From Susulua sp964536195 (GTDB lineage Bacteria > Omnitrophota > Gorgyraeia > Duberdicusellales > 4484-171): a DNA stretch of 6,553 nucleotides. The stretch spans positions 1-6,553 of the forward strand of contig CAZHVO010000060.1 in assembly GCA_964536195.1 (NCBI GenBank), written 5' to 3'. The translations under genes and the position numbers were made by a program. Shown piece after piece: positions 1 to 5,725 of the stretch (within the stretch, counting starts at the first letter, position 1; each line of letters starts with the position of its first letter). The notes under the pieces are model-generated. The model was not told the DNA's origin. It saw nothing but the letters and a program-made list of their open reading frames with translations, and did no database searches.

Positions 1-16
1 GCCGCCTTTTGGCGGC
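1..16 (+). terminator. GC-rich hairpin, possible terminator of an upstream gene
   Basis: A perfect 6-bp inverted repeat, GCCGCC and GGCGGC, surrounds a TTTT loop. The stem may continue to the left of the window. A short T run (21-24) follows four bases after the stem, so this could be the 3' part of a rho-independent terminator for a gene upstream. The T run is short and not flush with the stem, so it could also be the end of a GC-rich repeat. It lies just before the promoter at 26-54, which fits a boundary between transcription units. Confidence 0.35.
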
Positions 17-25
17 CAGATTTTC

Positions 26-54
26 TTGACGGCTGCCCCTGTTTCAATTATAAT
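26..54 (+). promoter_or_regulatory. Sigma70-type promoter of the operon
   Basis: The -35 box TTGACG (26-31) differs from consensus at one base, and the -10 box TATAAT (49-54) is perfect. The spacer is exactly 17 bp. Transcription should start near 61-63, giving a leader of only about 20 nt before the ATG at 81. No operator-like repeat overlaps the boxes. This is the only convincing promoter seen in the window, so it probably drives all five genes. Confidence 0.72.
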
Positions 55-66
55 AAAAGCTTAAAT

Positions 67-75
67 AAGGGAGAG
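67..75 (+). promoter_or_regulatory. Ribosome binding site of the EF-G-like gene
   Basis: AAGGGAGAG is a strong Shine-Dalgarno site; its AGGGAG core ends 7 nt before the ATG at 81. This favours Met1 (81) over the in-frame Met6 (96) as the start. The conserved family sequence begins only around residue 9, so homology alone would not decide between them. Confidence 0.7.
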
Positions 76-80
76 TTATT

Positions 81-2087
81 ATGCAGAGTGACGTAATGAA
101 AAAAAGAACTTTTCTTGTCTGCGGCCACGCCCAAAGCGGCAAAACTTCCCTTAGCGAAGCCATACTTTTTAAATCTGGAGCTATCTCCCGTCTAGGCAAG
201 GTAGATAGTGAAACTTCTACCAGTGATTATGAAGATGATGAAAAAAGAAGAAAGAGTTCTATTAATTTATCGGTTCTAGGAGCTGATTATAAGGGAAATT
301 CTTTACAATTTATCGATACCCCTGGCTATCTTGATTTCATTGGCGAGTTGATCACTAGTTCCCAAGCTGTAGATTTTGCTGTTATTGTGGTCGATGCTGT
401 AGAGGGAGTTGGAGTAGGAACAGAAAAAGCCTGGAATATTTTAAAAGAAAAGAAGGTACCGTGCCTATTCTTCATTAATAAGCTTGATAAAGATAGTACT
501 GATTATACGAAAACTTTAAATGATATCAAGGCAAGTTTAACTAAAAATGCTGTAAGCATGGGCCTGGTCGATGGGAAAAATGTGATTAATATTTTGAAAA
601 ATAAAGATAAAGAGCTTTCAGCCTATAATAAGATCGTGGAGAGGGCTGCTGAAAGTAATGATGCCTTAATAGAGAAATATTTAGAGACTGGAGAATTATC
701 AGAGGCGGAATTTATCCCGGCCCTTAAAAAAGCTATTCTTAATTCTGGGGTCTTTCCGGTAGTCGGGGGAGTAGCTACTCAAGAGGTAGGTATTGATTGT
801 CTTCTTGAGTTAATCATTGATATTATGCCCTCAGTAGGCGAGGCCTTGCCTCGGCAGGCTAAGGATAAAGCCTCACAAGATATAAGTGTTGAGCCTAAGG
901 CAGATGCTCCTTTCTCAGCCCAGGTTTTTAAGACCATTATCGATCCTTTTGTTGGCCAGCTTACTATCTTTAGAGTATTCTCTGGAAGCTTAAGTTCTAA
1001 TAGTGAGTTTTTTAATACTACCAAGGGTTCTAAGGAGAAGTTCGGTCAACTTTATTTCTTGCAGGGTAAGCAACAGGTGGCTTCTGAGGCAGTTTGTGCC
1101 GGAGATATTGGGGCAGTAGCAAAACTAAAGAGTGCTCAAACCCAAGATACTATTTGTGTATCTTCTAGAGTTGTCGAGTTTCCTAAGCTGGAATTTCCTT
1201 CTCCAGCTTATTCAGCATCAGTTAAGCCCAAGACTCGTCAGGACGAAGATAAGATATCTTCGGCCCTTGCGCGCCTAACCAGCGAGGATCCTACTTGTAG
1301 CACCTCTCTTGATGCTCAAACTAAAGAACTTATTATAGCTGGCATGGGTGAGTTACATATTAGGGTAATCATCGACAGGATGAAGAGAAAGTATAATGCT
1401 GATGTAGAGCTAGGTACACCGAAGGTTCCTTACCTTGAGACTCTTACTAAGTCAGTTCAGGTTTCTTATAAGCATAAAAAACAAACCGGAGGCCGCGGTC
1501 AGTATGGCGATGTGTCTATAGAGGTTGAACCTTTAGAGCGGGGAAAGAAATTTGAATTCGTTAATAAAGTTGTCGGTGGAGCAATCCCCCGTAATTTTAT
1601 TCCTTCTGTAGAAAAAGGTTTGCGTAAAGGGTTGAGCGAAGGGTTTGTAGCCGGATATCCAATAGCTGATATTCGGGTAACACTTTTTGATGGCTCTTAT
1701 CATCCGGTAGACTCCTCAGATATGGCTTTTCAAATTGCAGCATCTCAAGCTTTAAAGAAAGCTTTTGAGCAAGCTGGCGGTGTATTGCTAGAGCCAGTTA
1801 TGAATGTAGAAATCGTTGCCCCTGAAGAAGTTATGGGCCAGATTACCGGGGACATAAATAGCAGGCGAGGCCGAGTAATGGGAATGGAAGTTAGGGGCAA
1901 GAACGAAGTTGTTAAAGCCAAGATTCCCTTAGCAGAGATGTTTAAGTATGCTTCAGACCTGCGCTCAGTTACTGGTGGTCGAGGCAACTATGCTATGAGC
2001 TTCTCTAACTACGATATTGTTCCGGCCCGGATTGCTCAAGATATTGCCGAGAAAGCAAAGCAGGCCAAACAGGAAAAGCATGCTTAA
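81..2087 (+). CDS. fusA: Elongation factor G-like translation GTPase (EF-G2 type)
   Basis: This 668-aa protein has the full EF-G architecture. The G domain has P-loop GHAQSGKT (15-22), switch II DTPGY (79-83), NKLD (133-136) and a G5-like VAT (231-233). Domain II is about 276-362, domain III about 370-445, domain IV about 447-568 with GGRGQYGDV (470-478) and the tip SYHPVDSS (539-546), and domain V about 570-655. Canonical EF-G, usually near 700 aa, has AHIDAGKT, RGITI and DTPGH. Here these are GHAQSGKT, KSSINL and DTPGY, so the catalytic switch II His is Tyr. As I recall the family, these variants mark the EF-G2-like paralogue group, some of which show weak or no ribosome-stimulated GTP hydrolysis. 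The domain IV tip is kept, so ribosome binding is plausible. A canonical EF-G is presumably encoded elsewhere. The stop codon overlaps the next start (TAATG). The fusA symbol marks the family; the main translocase role is not implied. Confidence 0.9.
   Translation: MQSDVMKKRTFLVCGHAQSGKTSLSEAILFKSGAISRLGKVDSETSTSDYEDDEKRRKSSINLSVLGADYKGNSLQFIDTPGYLDFIGELITSSQAVDFAVIVVDAVEGVGVGTEKAWNILKEKKVPCLFFINKLDKDSTDYTKTLNDIKASLTKNAVSMGLVDGKNVINILKNKDKELSAYNKIVERAAESNDALIEKYLETGELSEAEFIPALKKAILNSGVFPVVGGVATQEVGIDCLLELIIDIMPSVGEALPRQAKDKASQDISVEPKADAPFSAQVFKTIIDPFVGQLTIFRVFSGSLSSNSEFFNTTKGSKEKFGQLYFLQGKQQVASEAVCAGDIGAVAKLKSAQTQDTICVSSRVVEFPKLEFPSPAYSASVKPKTRQDEDKISSALARLTSEDPTCSTSLDAQTKELIIAGMGELHIRVIIDRMKRKYNADVELGTPKVPYLETLTKSVQVSYKHKKQTGGRGQYGDVSIEVEPLERGKKFEFVNKVVGGAIPRNFIPSVEKGLRKGLSEGFVAGYPIADIRVTLFDGSYHPVDSSDMAFQIAASQALKKAFEQAGGVLLEPVMNVEIVAPEEVMGQITGDINSRRGRVMGMEVRGKNEVVKAKIPLAEMFKYASDLRSVTGGRGNYAMSFSNYDIVPARIAQDIAEKAKQAKQEKHA
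841..864. repeat. Small GC-rich imperfect palindrome inside the EF-G-like gene
   Basis: The core TGCC, TC, GGCA (847-856) is extended by GCC (843-845) against GGC (857-859) with one bulged T, and CCTT/AAGG flank it. It is more GC-rich than its surroundings. It encodes LPRQAK within residues 256-261, in the linker between the G domain and domain II. The element in mnmE (5942-6001) shares the words CCTTGCC and GCAGGCT and is read in the same frame there (LAGKQAR). The linker is not clearly longer than usual, so membership in the same repeat family is a suggestion only. Confidence 0.35.
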
Positions 2088-2776
2088 TGAAGATATTTAA
2101 TCTTGGTCTTGAGATTGAACCGGGAAAACATAAATATAAACTTGCTTGGGTGGATAAGCTAGTTGAGAAATTCTCACCCCAAAAAATATCGCCTTATTCG
2201 GTTGAATTTATCGATAGCGAGCCTGAAAGCGCTGATGCGATTGTATTTGAGCTTAGCAAAAAATTGGACCTCATTATAATTGACTTAGAAAGAATAGAGA
2301 AAAGACTTCTTAGGACCGAAGATGAAGGTGAAAAAGCTCTTCTGGCTAAGGCTCAAAAGTTCTTGGAAGAAGAGAAGTTGCTCTCTGATATTGAATTTGC
2401 TCCTGGAGAGATAGAGACTTTCAAGTTGCTACAATTAATTACTTGTAAGCCTTCTTTAGGAGTAGAGAAGGTTAGTGACATTGATCAGTTGATAAAAAAA
2501 CTTATTGATAAGTCCAAAGTACTTTTATTCTTTACCGCTGGCAAAAAGGAAGTTCACGTCTGGAGTATAGACAAGGGTGAGAGTATTTTAGAGGCCGCCG
2601 GTAAGATCCATAGTGATTTAAAACGAGGGTTTATAAAAGGAGAAGTTACTAATTGCAAGGATTTAGATAGTTTTTTTAATATGGCTGAAGCCAGGTCACG
2701 AGGGTTTGTGAAGGTAGTTGGTAAAGATTATATCGTTAGAGAAGGAGATATAATCGAAATAAGGTTTAATGTGTAA
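2087..2776 (+). CDS. YchF-derived protein lacking nucleotide-binding motifs (DUF933/TGS domain)
   Basis: This 229-aa protein ends in a clear YchF C-terminal domain (about 145-229) with FFTAGKKEVHVW, AAGKIHSD, KRGFIKGEV, GKDYIVREGDIIEIRFNV. Full YchF/OLA1 is about 360 aa: an ATP-preferring P-loop GTPase-family protein with a helical coiled-coil arm and a TGS domain, which binds ribosomes. Upstream, LDLIIIDLERIEKRL (60-74) and the following Glu/Lys-rich helix match the YchF coiled coil. KLVEKFSPQKISPYSVEFID (24-43) resembles the YchF segment before switch II, and SADAIVF (48-54) resembles the strand after it. The N-terminal P-loop, the DxxG/AGLVKGA segment and the NVNE-type motif are absent, so nucleotide binding is unlikely. 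The start overlaps the preceding stop by one base, with AGGA 12 nt upstream, suggesting translational coupling. The function is unknown; a ribosome- or partner-binding role for the TGS domain is inference. Confidence 0.82.
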   Translation: MKIFNLGLEIEPGKHKYKLAWVDKLVEKFSPQKISPYSVEFIDSEPESADAIVFELSKKLDLIIIDLERIEKRLLRTEDEGEKALLAKAQKFLEEEKLLSDIEFAPGEIETFKLLQLITCKPSLGVEKVSDIDQLIKKLIDKSKVLLFFTAGKKEVHVWSIDKGESILEAAGKIHSDLKRGFIKGEVTNCKDLDSFFNMAEARSRGFVKVVGKDYIVREGDIIEIRFNV

Positions 2777-2778
2777 TT

Positions 2779-4293
2779 ATGTTAAAAATTAGAAGAGCTT
2801 TAATAAGTGTTTGGGATAAAAAAGGAATAGCTGATTTTGCTAAGAAATTAGTAGATCTTGGCGTTGAGATAGCCTCAACAGGTAAAACTGCTACTCTCCT
2901 GCGTAGAGCCGGGGTCTCAGTTAAAGATGTTGCAACCTTGACTTCTTTCCCCGAGATACTCTCGGGAAGAGTAAAGACTCTTCATCCTAAGGTATTCGGA
3001 GGTATCTTAGCTAATAAGAAACATCCCCTGCATATGGAAGAGATAAGAAGCTTAGGCATACAGCCGATTGATATGGTGGTAGTTAATCTCTATCCTTTTG
3101 TTGAGAAGGCAAAAGAGAAGTTAAGCTGGGATGAAATGATCGAATATATAGATATTGGTGGACCATCAATAATAAGAGCGGCAGCTAAGAATTTCAAGAA
3201 TGTTGCTTGTATTAGTGACGCTCGGCAATATAAATTAATCTTAAACGAACTTCAGAAGAATAAAGGATTTGTATCTGAACAAACTTTGAAAGGTTTAGCC
3301 CAGAGTGCTTTTTACGCTACTAAGGAGTACGATAATGCTATTTATAATTATTTTAAGGGTAAGGATGTCTTTAGCTGGAATTTAGAAGAAACTCGCTCCT
3401 TACGTTATGGAGAGAATCCTCATCAGAAGGGATCTTTATTTAAGGTAGTTGATTTTAATAATGTAAAATTTAAGCAATTCCAGGGCAAAGTTTTATCTTA
3501 TAATAATTTTCTTGATTTAGATACAGCTATGCAGCAGGTAAAAGAATTTAGCGAGCCAGCAGCTGTTATTGTTAAGCATGCTTCTATTTGTGGGGTAGGG
3601 GCTGATAAGAAATTAGTCTCAGCCTACAAGAAAGCATATCAAACCGATAAGATCTCTAGTTTCGGGGGAATCATCGCTTTAAACAGAAAGGTAGATAGAG
3701 AGACTGCCGATCAAATCTTAAAGAGTGAATTTAAGGAGTGTCTTATTGCTATTTCTTATTCCAAAGAAGCATTAAAGATCTTCTCGACCAAGAAGAATTT
3801 CAGAGTTCTCGAAGCTGATTTTACTCAAAAGGTAGATTCTAAAGATATAAAGACTACAATCTTTGGTTACCTTGTTCAAGGCCGAGATTCTTTGACCTTG
3901 GATAAGAGTAATTTAAAGGTAGTAACCCACAGAAAACCCAGCCAACGTGAATTCAAAGATCTAATATTTGCCTGGAAGGTAGTTAAGTGGGTAAAATCTA
4001 ATGCTATTGTTATAGCTAAGAATAATTCTGTTTTGGGTATTGGAGGAGGTCAGCCTTCAAGAGTTGGGGCAGTAAAGATAGCTTTAAGTAAGGCAGCAAC
4101 GTCTCCGCGCCTGGCAGTATTGGCTTCTGACGGATTCTTCCCCAAAGAAGATTCAATAAAGGTTGCCTACAAGAAAGGAATTAAAGCTATAATCCAACCC
4201 GGAGGTTCGATAAAGGACAAGGATATTATAAAAGCATGTGATAAGCTAGGCATAAGCATGATTTTTACAGGCATCCGTCATTTCCGCCACTAA
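2779..4293 (+). CDS. purH: Bifunctional AICAR transformylase / IMP cyclohydrolase
   Basis: This cytosolic enzyme carries out the last two steps of de novo purine synthesis: 10-formyl-THF-dependent formylation of AICAR to FAICAR, then ring closure to IMP. The 504-aa length is normal. The N-terminal cyclohydrolase domain (about 1-195) shows VWDKKGI (11-17), STGKTA (33-38), SGRVKTLHPKVFGGIL (62-77), NLYPF (103-107), DIGGPS (125-130) and AAAKN (134-138). The transformylase domain shows LRYGENPHQ (208-216), catalytic KH (266-267), SSFGGIIALN (293-302), SNAIVIAKN (407-415), GGGQPSR (422-428), IQPGGSI (472-478) and the terminal FTGIRHFRH. The usual bacterial KHxNPCG reads KHASICG here, and GAGQMSR reads GGGQPSR. 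The Lys-His pair is intact, so activity is expected. It starts 2 nt after the preceding stop, with only a weak AAGG at 2761-2764. Confidence 0.96.
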   Translation: MLKIRRALISVWDKKGIADFAKKLVDLGVEIASTGKTATLLRRAGVSVKDVATLTSFPEILSGRVKTLHPKVFGGILANKKHPLHMEEIRSLGIQPIDMVVVNLYPFVEKAKEKLSWDEMIEYIDIGGPSIIRAAAKNFKNVACISDARQYKLILNELQKNKGFVSEQTLKGLAQSAFYATKEYDNAIYNYFKGKDVFSWNLEETRSLRYGENPHQKGSLFKVVDFNNVKFKQFQGKVLSYNNFLDLDTAMQQVKEFSEPAAVIVKHASICGVGADKKLVSAYKKAYQTDKISSFGGIIALNRKVDRETADQILKSEFKECLIAISYSKEALKIFSTKKNFRVLEADFTQKVDSKDIKTTIFGYLVQGRDSLTLDKSNLKVVTHRKPSQREFKDLIFAWKVVKWVKSNAIVIAKNNSVLGIGGGQPSRVGAVKIALSKAATSPRLAVLASDGFFPKEDSIKVAYKKGIKAIIQPGGSIKDKDIIKACDKLGISMIFTGIRHFRH

Positions 4294-4322
4294 GTTTTTC
4301 CTTCCCCTGAAGTACTCACAAG

Positions 4323-5681
4323 ATGGATATGGTTGATAAATACCAAAGAGCAAAAGATTATTTAGACTCTTTCCTAGATTATGAGAAGATCTCTTACTTT
4401 CCTTATCAGCCTTCTTTCAAACTAGAGAGGATGCCTATCTTGCTTGGATATCTAAGGATTCCTTATCAGGATTTAGGAGCCATCCATATTGCTGGTACAA
4501 AGGGTAAGGGTTCTACCGCTCAATTCTTAGCTTATTTACTTGCTGGTTCTGGTTTTAAAGTAGGGCTGTTTACTTCACCGCATCTCTTTGATTTCAGAGA
4601 AAGGATTCAAATAGTTAGAAGTGTAAAGTCTAAAGTTGGAAGTAGTTTGATTTCTAAAAAAGATCTGTCTAAAATTGTTGAAGAATTTTCCCCGGGCCTA
4701 AAAAATTTAAAAATTCCTAAAAAATTAGGCCAGATAACCTTCTTCGAAGTTCTTACTGCTGTTGCTTTTAAGTACTTTCTTCAAAAAAATGTAGACTTTG
4801 TTATTCTGGAGAGTGGTTTAGGGGGAAGATTGGATTCTACTAATGTGGTTAAGCCTTTAGCCAGCATAATCACTCATATCGGTTATGACCATACTGATAA
4901 ATTAGGAAAGAAATTAGCTGAAATTGCTAACGAGAAAGCAGGAATCATAAAAAGAAATACTCCCCTAATATGTTCACCACAGCGGCCATCTTCTTTAAAG
5001 GTAATTAAGGATAAGTGCAAGTCGAGGAGTGCACCGCTTTTTATTCTTGGCCGAGATTTTAAAACCCAAAACATAAGGTTTAGCAAAAAGCATACTATTT
5101 TTAATTTTAGATTCAATGGCTTTACTCTGAAAGATCTAAAAATTCATCTTCTTGGTGAGCATCAAGTTGAGAATGCGTCTTTAGCATTAGCCACTCTTTT
5201 TTTGTTAGAGAGAAAGGGGATAGTTAAGAGGAGAATAGACTATAAAGGTGGGCTTAGAGCAGCTCGTCTTCCGGGGAGATTTGAAGTTGTAAATAAATCT
5301 CCCCTAACCATTATCGATATTGCTCATAATGCTTCTTCATTTTCAGCCTTAGGAAGAAGTTTAAAGAGATACTTTCCTGGGAAGAAGATTATTCTAATAT
5401 TTGCTTGTTCTCAAGATAAAGATGCCAAGAGGATGCTCAAACAAATAGACTACTCTTATCTTATCCTCACCGGTTTTAATAATCCCCGTTCCCAGGACCC
5501 TTTGGAACTTAAAAGAATAGTTGGGCCCGGGAGGGTCTGTTTAGCTAAAGATATAGGAGAAGCTTGGGAAAAGGCTGGGAGAAAGTATAGAGATAAGTGG
5601 GTTATCGTTATCAGTGGCTCTTTATTCTTGGTAAGTGAGGCTAAAGGAGCCCTTACAATTATCAGGAAAAGGTTAAGTTAA
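4323..5681 (+). CDS. folC: Folylpolyglutamate synthase / dihydrofolate synthase
   Basis: This Mur-ligase-family enzyme uses ATP to add glutamate to dihydropteroate and/or reduced folates, making folates that are retained in the cell and preferred by folate enzymes. At 452 aa it is slightly longer than average. Visible motifs are the P-loop GTKGKGST (58-65), TSPHL (84-88), FFE (140-142), SGLGGRLDSTN (154-164), HIGYDHT (175-181), NEKAGIIK (193-200), LGEHQVENASLALA (277-290), LPGRFE (316-321) and IIDIAHN (330-336). The last is more often DGAHN. Some of the extra length lies between 97 and 138. Sequence does not settle whether it has both activities. The start is bounded by an in-frame TGA at 4308-4310; ATG 4323 or 4329 could serve, and neither has a clear Shine-Dalgarno site. 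The 29-nt gap after purH has no hairpin. Confidence 0.93.
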   Translation: MDMVDKYQRAKDYLDSFLDYEKISYFPYQPSFKLERMPILLGYLRIPYQDLGAIHIAGTKGKGSTAQFLAYLLAGSGFKVGLFTSPHLFDFRERIQIVRSVKSKVGSSLISKKDLSKIVEEFSPGLKNLKIPKKLGQITFFEVLTAVAFKYFLQKNVDFVILESGLGGRLDSTNVVKPLASIITHIGYDHTDKLGKKLAEIANEKAGIIKRNTPLICSPQRPSSLKVIKDKCKSRSAPLFILGRDFKTQNIRFSKKHTIFNFRFNGFTLKDLKIHLLGEHQVENASLALATLFLLERKGIVKRRIDYKGGLRAARLPGRFEVVNKSPLTIIDIAHNASSFSALGRSLKRYFPGKKIILIFACSQDKDAKRMLKQIDYSYLILTGFNNPRSQDPLELKRIVGPGRVCLAKDIGEAWEKAGRKYRDKWVIVISGSLFLVSEAKGALTIIRKRLS

Positions 5682-5725
5682 AAGAGACTGGATTTTTTAG
5701 CAATTACCTATAAAATACTCTTACT
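5682..5725 (+). other. folC-mnmE spacer with a weak TATAAAAT box
   Basis: This 44-nt AT-rich gap is the longest in the operon. It contains TATAAAAT (5709-5716), which could be a -10 element, but no recognisable -35 lies 16-18 bp upstream. A start from it would fall only a few bases before the mnmE ATG. No Shine-Dalgarno sequence precedes that ATG. An internal promoter giving an almost leaderless mnmE message is possible but weakly supported. Confidence 0.2.

Noticed and set aside
779..1024. 81-codon open frame on the minus strand
   Set aside because: It lies wholly inside the EF-G-like gene, its translation resembles no family I know, and no separate ribosome site supports it. It is a shadow of the coding strand.
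1745..1987. 80-codon open frame on the minus strand
   Set aside because: It is antisense to conserved EF-G domain V, and its composition is explained by the codons of the sense gene.
4294..4322. Terminator or new promoter between purH and folC
   Set aside because: The 29-nt gap has no inverted repeat and no -10/-35 pair. It is best read as an ordinary operon spacer.
4695..4731. Inverted repeat GGCCTAA/TTAGGCC and an 11-bp direct repeat CCTAAAAAATT (4697 and 4716) inside folC
   Set aside because: The arms are short, the loop is AT-rich, and the region encodes a plain Lys/Leu-rich variable segment. Low-complexity coding sequence explains it.
4883..5116. 77-codon open frame on the minus strand
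   Set aside because: It is antisense to the folC Mur-ligase core. It has a hydrophobic N-terminal stretch but no other support.
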